DNA of 5,312 nt from Flammeovirgaceae bacterium UBA5867 (GTDB lineage: Bacteria > Bacteroidota > Bacteroidia > Cytophagales > Cyclobacteriaceae): NCBI GenBank assembly GCA_002432545.1, contig DJFR01000032.1, forward strand, positions 33,681 through 38,992, read 5' to 3'. A program made the translations under genes and the position numbers. The notes under the pieces are model-generated. The model searched no databases. It worked only from the letters and a program-made list of their open reading frames with translations, and had not been told where the DNA came from. Below are positions 1 to 5,312 of the stretch, piece after piece; the stretch's first letter is position 1; every line of letters starts with the position of its first letter.

Positions 1-180
1 CAACTTTTCATTCATTGGCCCGCGCGAAGTAAGGTGATAGTAGCCGCAGTCATCGCACTGGTATACGGCTATCGGGCCGGAGCCTGAGGCATAGTCGTAC
101 GTGGTTTGCGCTTCGATCAGCACATCCTCAGCAATCTCTTTGGTGAGATAGCATTTCTTATGAGTTACGCATGTAGCCAC
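1..180 (-). CDS. Small Cys-rich conserved hypothetical protein (N-terminal part, runs off the left edge)
   Basis: Reading the minus strand from a GTG at 180-178 gives an open frame of 60 codons to the window edge with no stop. The product begins VATCVTHKKCYL, continues through KEIAEDVLIEAQ and SGSGPIAVYQCDDCGYY, and ends HLTSRGPMNEKL where the window cuts it. Cys residues at about 4 and 10 and a CDDC pair at about 44-47 followed by His resemble a small zinc-ribbon-like fold. From memory, short Bacteroidota hypothetical proteins share the layout 'xxC..H ... GxGPxxxYxCxxCGxxHxTS'. The start is GTG because no ATG lies in frame between the upstream stop (225-223) and this point; TTG codons further upstream are less likely. 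A GGGG run sits about 15 bases upstream. Function is unknown; a role in binding metal or nucleic acid is only a guess from the CxxC pair. Confidence 0.62.
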   Translation of the reverse strand, partial: MATCVTHKKCYLTKEIAEDVLIEAQTTYDYASGSGPIAVYQCDDCGYYHLTSRGPMNEKL

Positions 181-190
181 GTATTGCGAA

Positions 191-237
191 TTTACCCCGC
201 AAAATAAGAACAATAAATGTCTTTACCCTGCGAAATA
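191..237. repeat. Twin imperfect direct repeat, 31-bp period, upstream of the Cys-rich gene
   Basis: TTTACCCCGCAAAATA (191-206) and TTTACCCTGCGAAATA (222-237) match at 14 of 16 positions. Their starts are 31 bp apart, close to three helical turns. On the minus strand each unit begins TATTTnGC, and the nearer one ends about 19 bases before the GTG start at 180. This could be a duplicated promoter element or a pair of operator sites for the minus-strand gene. Nothing here identifies a regulator. Confidence 0.45.
199..206 (-). promoter_or_regulatory. Possible -7 element of the Cys-rich gene
   Basis: The minus strand reads TATTTTGC here, similar to the Bacteroidota -7 consensus TAnnTTTG but with one T fewer. 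It would put the transcription start roughly 10-15 bases before the GTG at 180. A similar word, TATCTTGC, lies upstream of the cyclophilin gene. No matching TTG-type -33 element was seen at the right spacing, so this is weak. Confidence 0.25.
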
Positions 238-254
238 TACAGGCGGCAACATCC

Positions 255-284
255 AACAAAAAAGGAAACCTCAATTCCTTCTTT
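255..284 (-). terminator. Rho-independent-like terminator after the paralogue array
   Basis: On the minus strand AAGGAA (280-275) pairs with TTCCTT (267-262) around a 7-base loop and runs straight into a further T-run (261-258). It lies about 36 bp downstream of the stop codon at 320, where a transcript of the three paralogous genes should end. The stem is only 6 bp with two G-C pairs, so it may be a weak terminator. Confidence 0.5.
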
Positions 285-319
285 AATATCCTAAGCTTTA
301 ATTCTTTAAGAGTCTCTTA

Positions 320-715
320 TCAGAATTTACCGATCCATGCTATAGCTTCGTCTACATTTGGAAAATAGTTAATCGCGGCCACATTATTTTCCACCCTGTT
401 CAGTATTGCTTCGACCGACATCTCTGTAAAAATATCGGCTGGTACTACAATGGCGTTGTGCGAGAAGCCAGCCTCCGCGGCACGACTATACCAATCTGAC
501 GCTACCCATTCCTGGTCATCCGGATGAACGGCACCCATATATACTGTATCAGCAACTATCTTCCCGGTTTTAAAATGAGCCATAGCACGAAGCATGGTTT
601 CCATTCCTGTCCGAAATTCTTCAGACAATGGTGGTGTCTTCCAGATTGCGATAATGGTGTTAACGGCTTTGCTATACTTAACGATGATACACTCGGATTC
701 GAAATAGTTTTCCAT
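320..715 (-). CDS. STAS/SEC14-like small protein, paralogue 3 (most divergent copy)
   Basis: This 131-aa soluble protein has no signal peptide or membrane segment. It aligns along its whole length with the two genes upstream. Shared landmarks are a beta-rich start ending at Y14, the S31-E-E-F34 helix start, the D56-T57 pair, D66-D67 followed by W70, W75, R78-A79, G83, H86, a 'YF' strand near 117-118 and a closing W127. From memory it fits a Bacteroidota family annotated as STAS/SEC14-domain or SpoIIAA-like protein, whose biochemical role is unknown to me. It differs from its siblings in lacking the W before the DT pair and the Pro before R-A, and it is 8-10 residues shorter. The ATG start is supported by the onset of homology. 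A 139-bp gap from the preceding gene leaves room for its own promoter, though I recognise none. A terminator-like hairpin follows. Presence of a gene is near certain; function is not. Confidence 0.85.
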   Translation of the reverse strand: MENYFESECIIVKYSKAVNTIIAIWKTPPLSEEFRTGMETMLRAMAHFKTGKIVADTVYMGAVHPDDQEWVASDWYSRAAEAGFSHNAIVVPADIFTEMSVEAILNRVENNVAAINYFPNVDEAIAWIGKF

Positions 716-854
716 GCTGCTGTTACTCTTTTAATGACAGATACCAACTTAGATTGGTCTGCCAACAAAAAGTCACCTGCAGATTAACATGCTCCTGACA
801 AAATACTCAGCATTTTTACTCCAGCTGTTACACGTAGTCGGTAACTTTCACCAA
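716..854. other. 139-bp spacer between paralogues 2 and 3
   Basis: No gene, clear terminator hairpin or convincing promoter is seen. On the minus strand the last 20 bases before the ATG at 715 contain AAAAGAG, a possible but weak ribosome-binding site. The spacing is far larger than the 15 bp between the first two paralogues, so paralogue 3 may be transcribed separately or by read-through. Confidence 0.5.
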
Positions 855-1280
855 CTATACCTTATCTGCTGATTCGCTAAACCAATTTCTGGCAGAATCT
901 ATATCCGGGAAGTACGCGACTTTCATTCCTGCTTTTGAGCCTTCGTCATTATACTTATCGACACCCATTACTACCCATTCGTTTTGCGATAAAATGAAAG
1001 CTACATGTGTAACGCCTACAGACAGCGCCCGCGGAGTCCAATCTTGTGTAGCCCATTGAACATCCTCTTCCTGAAAAACCGGTGAATGCCGAGTATCAAC
1101 CAACCACATTATGTTCTTCCCCGTTTCCTTTACTTTCTCTTTCATAAACGCAAGCGCAAATTCCAGGTGCGACTTAAATTCATCTGAAAGCATAAACTTC
1201 AAGTTCCTGGCAAGAAGACAAGGCGCAGACGGATCGTAATCAATCTCTACAAAATCCTTCGTGTATATTCGCGTTATCAT
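855..1280 (-). CDS. STAS/SEC14-like small protein, paralogue 2
   Basis: This 141-aa cytoplasmic protein is the middle gene of the array. Its core holds W59, D62-T63-R64, E72-D73, W76, the W81-T-P-R-A85 motif, G89, H92 and A94-F95, then a YF strand near 122-123 and a W132-F133 pair near the C-terminus. Almost all are shared with the gene upstream, making these two the closest pair. The alternation of beta strands and helices and the length fit a single STAS/SEC14-type domain, the label I recall for similar Bacteroidota proteins. No catalytic motif is evident and the phospho-accepting Ser of true SpoIIAA anti-anti-sigma factors cannot be placed. The ATG at 1280 lies 15 bp after the stop of paralogue 1, so the two are almost certainly co-transcribed. 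There is no good Shine-Dalgarno sequence, as is usual in Bacteroidota. Function unknown. Confidence 0.87.
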   Translation of the reverse strand: MITRIYTKDFVEIDYDPSAPCLLARNLKFMLSDEFKSHLEFALAFMKEKVKETGKNIMWLVDTRHSPVFQEEDVQWATQDWTPRALSVGVTHVAFILSQNEWVVMGVDKYNDEGSKAGMKVAYFPDIDSARNWFSESADKV

Positions 1281-1295
1281 ATATAGTATAGTCCA

Positions 1296-1706
1296 TCACA
1301 AACTTTTACACCAATCTTTGGCCGACTGCAAATCACCAAACATATTTATAACTATATCATTACTATTCTTTTCCGTATCATCAGCATATTTCTTCACAGC
1401 TCTGCCACCGAATACATTTTCCGGTGCTACAAAGGCAATGTGACCTACACCGGCCGCCATTGCGCGGGGATTCCAATTCTCAACAACCCACCGTGTATCT
1501 TCATCCGGACGTACTACGTGCTTGCTGGTGTCTGCTATCCAAAATAACCTGGTATGGTTTCGCTTTTTCTCTACGAAATGATCGAGTCCGATATCCAACA
1601 TATTCCTGAATTGCTCGCTGCTCATAAAACCACTTGCTGTTATGATGATACAAGGAACAAATTCATCATACTCTAACGTGCCGTACTTTTTATCAAAGAG
1701 TTTCAT
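1296..1706 (-). CDS. STAS/SEC14-like small protein, paralogue 1 (first gene of the array)
   Basis: The protein is 136 aa from the ATG at 1706 (MKLFDKKYGTLEYDE...). A TTG at 1715, three codons upstream in frame, is an alternative start giving 139 aa; homology to paralogue 2 does not separate the two. Counted from the TTG, the core motifs are W59, D62-T63, D71-E-D73, W76, the W81-N-P-R-A85 motif, G89, H92, A94-F95, then a nonpolar stretch V101-F-G-G and a C-terminal W near 135. It is soluble and single-domain, with no signal peptide. It belongs to the same unassigned STAS/SEC14-like family as its two downstream neighbours and is closest to paralogue 2. As first gene of the array it should carry the promoter, which would lie in the AT-rich stretch at 1716-1750. 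Function unknown; tandem copies suggest local duplication and possibly specialisation. Confidence 0.86.
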   Translation of the reverse strand: MKLFDKKYGTLEYDEFVPCIIITASGFMSSEQFRNMLDIGLDHFVEKKRNHTRLFWIADTSKHVVRPDEDTRWVVENWNPRAMAAGVGHIAFVAPENVFGGRAVKKYADDTEKNSNDIVINMFGDLQSAKDWCKSL

Positions 1707-1730
1707 ACCTATCAAATATTAAATTCAACC

Positions 1731-1740
1731 TATATATATA
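1731..1740. promoter_or_regulatory. AT tract likely within the array's promoter region
   Basis: Ten bases of alternating TA lie 25-35 bp upstream of the ATG of paralogue 1. The position suits promoter melting, but no TTG / TAnnTTTG pair at proper spacing could be matched on the minus strand. The nearest -7-like word is AATATTTG just before the TTG/ATG starts, which is too close for the ATG to have a usual leader. Confidence 0.2.
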
Positions 1741-2080
1741 AGTATATCCGCTGCGAAAGTGAAAAATAAACAATAACAACAAACCATATTCATCGAATGA
1801 ATAGCATCATCGTAAGGATTTCTATTTGATTCCGAAAAGATATAGGAGTTGAAAATCTCAATCCGGAAAGAGTACTACCAGGCATGTACATAATTCATCG
1901 ATGTACCGAACCAAAGCGCGGTGAATGCCATTCGGTGCCCTCTCTCACTCAATCGCACATGTGAACCCTCGCCCAATTTGCACGAGTGATTTTCTTTTCA
2001 AAAATATACGTGAAGGATGTCGGTGATTGCTGCTTTACAGTCGAACGCTCTCGGACTCAGACCGTAAGCCATCAAATGGC

Positions 2081-2099
2081 TAATAAAACAATTTTATTA
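2081..2099. repeat. Perfect 8-bp inverted repeat upstream of the cyclophilin gene
   Basis: TAATAAAA (2081-2088) and TTTTATTA (2092-2099) are exact reverse complements around a 3-base spacer. The right arm overlaps the putative -7 element at 2098. It could be an operator. It could equally be a chance AT-rich symmetry, because all arm positions are A or T. Confidence 0.35.
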
Positions 2100-2105
2100 T
2101 CTTGC
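2098..2105 (+). promoter_or_regulatory. Possible -7 element of the cyclophilin gene
   Basis: TATCTTGC lies 20 bp before the ATG and resembles the Bacteroidota -7 consensus TAnnTTTG with one T missing. No clear TTG-type -33 element is found about 19 bp further upstream. The leader between it and the ATG (AATTGAATAAATCTT) has no Shine-Dalgarno sequence, which is normal for this phylum. Confidence 0.3.
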
Positions 2106-2125
2106 GAGCCAATTGAATAAATCTT

Positions 2126-2569
2126 ATGAAAGAAGCAGAAATCCATACAAAAAAGGGCGTGATGAAGATTCGTTTTTTCGAGAAGGACGCTCCCAACACG
2201 GTAAAGAACTTTATTACTCTGGCCGAGAAAGGTTTCTATAACGGACTTACGTTTCACCGTGTAATTCCAAATTTCGTAGTACAAGGTGGTTGTCCAAACG
2301 GTATCGGTAATGGTGGCCCGGGTTACAAAATTGATTGTGAACTCACAGGCGACAATCAATATCATGATCGCGGAGTTCTCTCCATGGCACATGCCGGAAG
2401 AAATACCGGAGGCTCACAATTTTTCATTTGCCATAGCCGCCAGAACACAGCACATCTTGATCGTAACCACACGGTATTTGGTAAAGTATACGAAGGTCTT
2501 GATGTGATCGACCAGATCCGTCAGGGTGATGTAATGGAGAAAATTGTTATTACCGAAGTAGCAGGGTAA
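2126..2569 (+). CDS. Cyclophilin-type peptidyl-prolyl cis-trans isomerase
   Basis: This 147-aa enzyme catalyses cis-trans isomerisation of Xaa-Pro peptide bonds and assists protein folding. The cyclophilin signature is complete: F43-H44-R45 with the catalytic Arg, then F50 and Q53 in NFVVQGG, the G63-G64-P65-G66-Y67 turn, S86-M87-A88, the GGSQFFI strand (95-101) and H110-L-D-R-N-H-T-V-F-G119. It lacks a signal peptide or lipobox, so it should act in the cytoplasm like E. coli PpiB; at 147 aa it is a compact single domain. Leu111 stands where human cyclophilin A has Trp121, a change common in bacterial members and associated with low cyclosporin affinity (family knowledge). The ATG at 2126 starts right at the first beta strand. 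The gene is monocistronic, with no co-directional neighbour in the window, and ends at a strong hairpin. Family assignment is secure; a ppiA/ppiB symbol cannot be chosen. Confidence 0.97.
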   Translation: MKEAEIHTKKGVMKIRFFEKDAPNTVKNFITLAEKGFYNGLTFHRVIPNFVVQGGCPNGIGNGGPGYKIDCELTGDNQYHDRGVLSMAHAGRNTGGSQFFICHSRQNTAHLDRNHTVFGKVYEGLDVIDQIRQGDVMEKIVITEVAG

Positions 2570-2592
2570 TATATACTCCTATCAAAAAACAG

Positions 2593-2622
2593 AAGAGGCT
2601 ATCTCCACAGAGATAGCCTCTT
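2593..2622. terminator. Bidirectional intrinsic terminator between converging genes
   Basis: AAGAGGCTATCTC (2593-2605) and GAGATAGCCTCTT (2610-2622) form a perfect 13-bp stem closed by a CACA loop. On the plus strand it is followed by TTTCATTTAT; on the minus strand the A-rich left flank gives GTTTTTTG. It lies 24 bp after the cyclophilin stop and 31 bp after the GH43 stop. One element therefore plausibly terminates both transcripts. Confidence 0.92.
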
Positions 2623-2652
2623 TCATTTATATCCGCTTCAAAGCATATATAA

Positions 2653-3573
2653 TTACTGCAGCTTGTCGAACACAGCTTTCGATACTTTGAAGACTGTTCC
2701 ATGGCGAACGCCTTCCGGGAAATTTACTTTGTCAGATATATCCGTCCACGTGGTGAGATCGGTTGAAGTAACAGCACCCATCTGGTGATCGCGGTATTTA
2801 TCAAAGTATACAATCCATTGACCGTTGATCTTTATACTGGTAGGACCTTCGGCCCAATAATTACCGGTGATCGCCTTACCAGGCTTTGAATAATCTCTTG
2901 TAAGAGATTTACTTGTAGCGATACGAACATTTTTCTGTGCCGGTTCCGGTGTCTCATCCTTCAGAAACATCACATACTTTTTATCTGTGTATTGTATAGT
3001 GGCGTCAATCACATTAAATCCCTGGTCGTATAGTAATGCTGTTTTACTGAACGTTTTGAAATCCTTTGTAGTAACATAGTACATGCGATGATTATACGCA
3101 TTCTCTTTGGTGCTTTGTGTTTCCGTAAAACGTCCGGTGATGGTGGTGGCCCAGTATATCATAAACTGTTTGCTGGCGGCATCGTAAAATATTTCCGGAG
3201 CCCAACAGTTACGTGCTTCCTTCTCGTGTTCCATTACCGGTATATATTGTTGCTCTGACCAATGGATCAGATCTTTTGAGTGTGCATAGCCGATGCCTTT
3301 CTCATTCCAGCTCACCGTCCATACCATGTGAAATGTACCGTCTGCAGATTGGACAATGCACGGGTCGCGCATCAGTTTATCTTTACCGGCAGTGGGTGTC
3401 AGAAAAGAACTGTCGTGCCGAAGTGCCTGCCAGCGAAAACCATCTTCGCTATAGGCCAGGTGTAACCCGTCTTCGCCATTACCTTTGAAATAAGAGAACA
3501 GGTAAACATCATTACCCGTTTGTGCCTGTACTGCCGCACTTGCCAACAGTACTAAAACTAAAATTCGTATCAT
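2653..3573 (-). CDS. Secreted GH43-like five-bladed beta-propeller glycosidase
   Basis: The 306-aa protein starts with a signal peptide (M1 to about A17, hydrophobic LVLVLLASAA, V-Q-A cleavage site, no lipobox), so the enzyme is exported to the periplasm or beyond. The mature part is one propeller domain of repeated blades with the W-S/T-D-L-x-x-W style turns (D101-L-I-H-W105, D272-L-T-T-W276). Motifs typical of glycoside hydrolase family 43 (clan GH-F) are R69-D-P71, W124-A-P-E127, V188-I-D190-A-T and A241-E242-G-P-T. By family logic D190 would be the pKa-modulating Asp and E242 the general acid; the general base Asp is less sure (D22 or D70 are candidates). Likely activity is an exo-acting arabinosidase, galactosidase or xylosidase; specificity cannot be read. 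The ATG overlaps the stop of the upstream GH2 gene by one base (TAATG), indicating translational coupling, and a strong terminator follows the gene. No carbohydrate-binding module is attached. Confidence 0.88.
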   Translation of the reverse strand: MIRILVLVLLASAAVQAQTGNDVYLFSYFKGNGEDGLHLAYSEDGFRWQALRHDSSFLTPTAGKDKLMRDPCIVQSADGTFHMVWTVSWNEKGIGYAHSKDLIHWSEQQYIPVMEHEKEARNCWAPEIFYDAASKQFMIYWATTITGRFTETQSTKENAYNHRMYYVTTKDFKTFSKTALLYDQGFNVIDATIQYTDKKYVMFLKDETPEPAQKNVRIATSKSLTRDYSKPGKAITGNYWAEGPTSIKINGQWIVYFDKYRDHQMGAVTSTDLTTWTDISDKVNFPEGVRHGTVFKVSKAVFDKLQ

Positions 3574-5312
3574 TATTTTGTAAGCTGGTTTTCTGTTCTG
3601 AAATCAAACCAAAGAGTTCCGCTTATCGGAGTATAATTGAGCATCATGTTCTTCTGGCTCTGTGGTCCCATAAGTCTGGCATCCTGAAATTTAGTACCAA
3701 TCGGTGCTATCGCTTGGAGAAAACTGATATCACCTTTCGGAAATGCAGGATTTGTATTTTGATTATACGCACCGGCCGGTGGAGCTGGTTTCAACATCTG
3801 CAGGTATATATTTTCATCTTCAGTATAGATTGTGAAGGGAGCTTCTTTTGTTTGCACCTGTACCCAGTAAAGATTAGCGTGATATCCTTTGAACTCCGGG
3901 TAGTTCCAGCTTTCACCGGTAACGGCATTGTTATACTTCTTCTCCCATATACCCAGTTGCATTCCTTTCTGGCGATTCTTCCAGACGCGATACGGTCCGC
4001 GGCCCAGCCATTTCATACCCGTAACATTTGCTTCCGGATAACTGAACGATATACCCATGAAGTCAACTTCGCCTTTCACAGAATACATATACTCTACTTT
4101 AGCAGGCTTGCCGGAAGTAAAGATCCATTTTACTTTAAAAAACGACTCACCTTCGTACACCGGTTCAACTATATATTGGTTGCCTTCCTTACGGTGGGTG
4201 AATTGTTTTAGTGTATGATCAACTCCTGCCAGCACCGGCCCGTTTGAAAGTGAGACAGCAGAAACCGGTGTAACAACTTTTGTGAGATAACCGGTTGTTT
4301 TATCAAATATATACTGAATGCCATCCACGCCAACGGTCAGAGTCGATGCTGTTTCCTGGGCCTGCGGCAAAGACGATGAAGCATTGAAAGTTACTTTCGA
4401 ATACATTTCTGCCGGAGATTTTACAGACCACGACCACGTAAATATTTCTTTTTGATAAGGATCGATGGCGGTAAGATATAGCACATCGCTGTTCTTCCAG
4501 TTTTGCGGCAGTGCCAGGTTCAAAAAACCCGTTGTACCCGGAGCGAGTGCTAACGTCTCTGCTTTACCCGAAGCATCTGTACGAGGGGATGTATTTTTTT
4601 CAAACGGCAATGAAAATGAGACAAGTTGCCATTGGAATGTGCATTGGTTGAGGTCCGTATAGATATAGCGGTTTGTAACCGGAATCTTACCATCAAAAGC
4701 AACCGGCAATGATTTCATACCTATATATACCGGTGACCAAATTTCCCTGATCGCAAAATAGCTTCCCTCCTTTTCACGATGCGGTCCAACGATGCCATCC
4801 GGAGCGTTGTTCTTATAGGTATCAATGCTATCGTTCCGATCATGACGTACTATGCCTTCATCATGAAACGCCCAGAGAAATCCACCGGCACCATACGGGT
4901 GTGAAAGCATTGCATTCCAGAAATCATCCAGCCCGGCTGCATGACCACCATCGTACAACCCATGCATGAACTCGGTCGGAAAGTATATTTCATTTCCGTA
5001 AAGAACGGAGTTGGTTACATAATTATAGTCCGGGTAATGTTTTGTATCGGTGCCTCTGAATTTCTCCCACGGATGATATACGAAGCGATGCTGTATATCA
5101 TATTTCGGAAAATCGTCATCGAGTGCTGTATTCCATCCGCCTTCGTTGCCATTTGCCCACAATACAATACTCGGATGGTTAACATCGCGTACAACTAATT
5201 CTTTCACAAGTTTGCGTCCAGCTTCGGTATCATATTTAGCCTGCCAGCCGGTAAGTTCATCGAGCACAAACAAGCCCAGCGAATCGCATGCATCCAGAAA
5301 ATGCTGATCGGG
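3573..5312 (-). CDS. Glycoside hydrolase family 2 protein, beta-galactosidase-like (C-terminal 579 residues; 5' end outside window)
   Basis: The frame is open to the window edge, so the first visible codon (5312) is internal; a TTG at 5273 is only an internal Leu. Residues 1-18 (PDQHFLDACDSLGLFVLD) are the conserved GH2 TIM-barrel segment before the acid/base. NHPSIVLWANGNE follows, with the expected acid/base Glu at residue 57 (codon 5144-5142). FPTEFMHG gives the likely nucleophile Glu at residue 114 (codon 4973-4971), then GGFLWAFHDEGIVR. A Y-x-Y-T-D-L-N Ig-like domain lies near 216, and a LacZ small-chain-like beta-sandwich from about 320 to the end contains W-L-G-R-G-P-Y. The visible length suggests a protein of roughly 850-1000 aa. 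Reaction: retaining exo-hydrolysis of a beta-galactoside or related glycoside. The stop overlaps the GH43 start by one base, so both are made from one message. The nucleophile context (TEFMHG rather than LacZ's CEYAHA) makes substrate transfer from LacZ unsafe. Confidence 0.93.
   Translation of the reverse strand, partial: PDQHFLDACDSLGLFVLDELTGWQAKYDTEAGRKLVKELVVRDVNHPSIVLWANGNEGGWNTALDDDFPKYDIQHRFVYHPWEKFRGTDTKHYPDYNYVTNSVLYGNEIYFPTEFMHGLYDGGHAAGLDDFWNAMLSHPYGAGGFLWAFHDEGIVRHDRNDSIDTYKNNAPDGIVGPHREKEGSYFAIREIWSPVYIGMKSLPVAFDGKIPVTNRYIYTDLNQCTFQWQLVSFSLPFEKNTSPRTDASGKAETLALAPGTTGFLNLALPQNWKNSDVLYLTAIDPYQKEIFTWSWSVKSPAEMYSKVTFNASSSLPQAQETASTLTVGVDGIQYIFDKTTGYLTKVVTPVSAVSLSNGPVLAGVDHTLKQFTHRKEGNQYIVEPVYEGESFFKVKWIFTSGKPAKVEYMYSVKGEVDFMGISFSYPEANVTGMKWLGRGPYRVWKNRQKGMQLGIWEKKYNNAVTGESWNYPEFKGYHANLYWVQVQTKEAPFTIYTEDENIYLQMLKPAPPAGAYNQNTNPAFPKGDISFLQAIAPIGTKFQDARLMGPQSQKNMMLNYTPISGTLWFDFRTENQLTK

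Larger units (their letters stand above)
1707..2125. other. Gene-poor intergenic region with short palindromes
   Basis: This stretch of about 420 bp separates the divergently read paralogue array and cyclophilin gene. It begins with a pure TATATATATA tract (1731-1740), 25-35 bp upstream of the paralogue 1 start. Between 1880 and 1990 are several small symmetries: GTACAT/ATGTAC arms at 1886-1891 and 1901-1906, the 11-bp palindrome at 1923-1933, CACATGTG at 1956-1963, and TCACTC/GAGTGA arms at 1945-1950 and 1984-1989. On the minus strand positions 1997-1878 are open for 40 codons, ending at a TAG at 1877-1875, with no convincing start. No tRNA fold was found. Confidence 0.5.

Noticed and set aside
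524..787. Plus-strand open frame of 87 codons over paralogue 3
   Set aside because: It is antisense to a gene supported by homology with its two neighbours, and its sequence is low in recognisable structure.
1915..2000. Possible tRNA in the intergenic region (GGTTCA-like word on the minus strand)
   Set aside because: No acceptor stem, anticodon arm or T-arm with correct spacing could be assembled on either strand.
2072..2392. Minus-strand open frame of 106 codons opposite the cyclophilin gene
   Set aside because: The complementary strand encodes every cyclophilin motif, and this product shows no domain or plausible start signal.
3522..4211. Long plus-strand open frame of 229 codons opposite the GH2 gene
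   Set aside because: It lies antisense to strongly conserved GH2 coding sequence, has a composition rich in Phe, Ile, Cys and His with no recognisable domain, and is a shadow frame.
5273..5273. TTG at 5273 as the start of the GH2 gene
   Set aside because: The frame stays open to the window edge and the upstream codons encode the conserved FLDACDSLGL segment, so the true start lies outside the window.
1..5312. CRISPR array, insertion sequence or transposase
   Set aside because: No regularly spaced direct repeats, no terminal inverted repeats flanking a gene, and no transposase-like protein on either strand.

Overview
The window looks like a chromosomal segment of a Bacteroidota bacterium, perhaps of the Chitinophagaceae type. 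This is inferred from gene families and style: no clear Shine-Dalgarno sites, AT-rich intergenic DNA with many TATATA tracts, a secreted GH43 enzyme next to a GH2 enzyme, and a small STAS/SEC14-like protein family that I associate with Bacteroidota. No rRNA, tRNA, IS element or CRISPR array was seen.

Layout, left to right. (1) Positions 1-180, minus strand: the N-terminal part of a small Cys-rich protein, probably GTG-initiated and running off the left edge. Behind it (181-319) lie a twin imperfect direct repeat and a minus-strand terminator-like hairpin. (2) Positions 320-1706, minus strand: three tandem paralogues of about 130-140 aa, read in the order 1706 to 1296, 1280 to 855, 715 to 320. 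The first two are 15 bp apart and surely co-transcribed. The third is more divergent and follows a 139-bp gap. (3) Positions 1707-2125: a gene-poor stretch of about 420 bp with short palindromes, a 40-codon stop-free stretch of uncertain meaning, and the promoter region of the next gene. (4) Positions 2126-2569, plus strand: a cytoplasmic cyclophilin-type peptidyl-prolyl isomerase, the only plus-strand gene. (5) Positions 2593-2622: a perfect 13-bp-stem hairpin with T-rich tails on both strands, serving as a shared terminator for the converging genes. (6) Positions 2653-5312, minus strand: a carbohydrate operon in which a GH2 glycosidase (5' end outside the window) overlaps a secreted GH43-like five-bladed propeller enzyme by one base (TAATG).

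The GH2-GH43 pair probably cooperates in breaking down a galactose- and/or arabinose-containing glycan, but no SusC/SusD pair or regulator is visible to name a substrate. The cyclophilin is a housekeeping folding enzyme. The paralogue array has no known function. I see no convincing new defence or mobile system. The least explained parts are the paralogue array and the structured intergenic region at 1860-2060.
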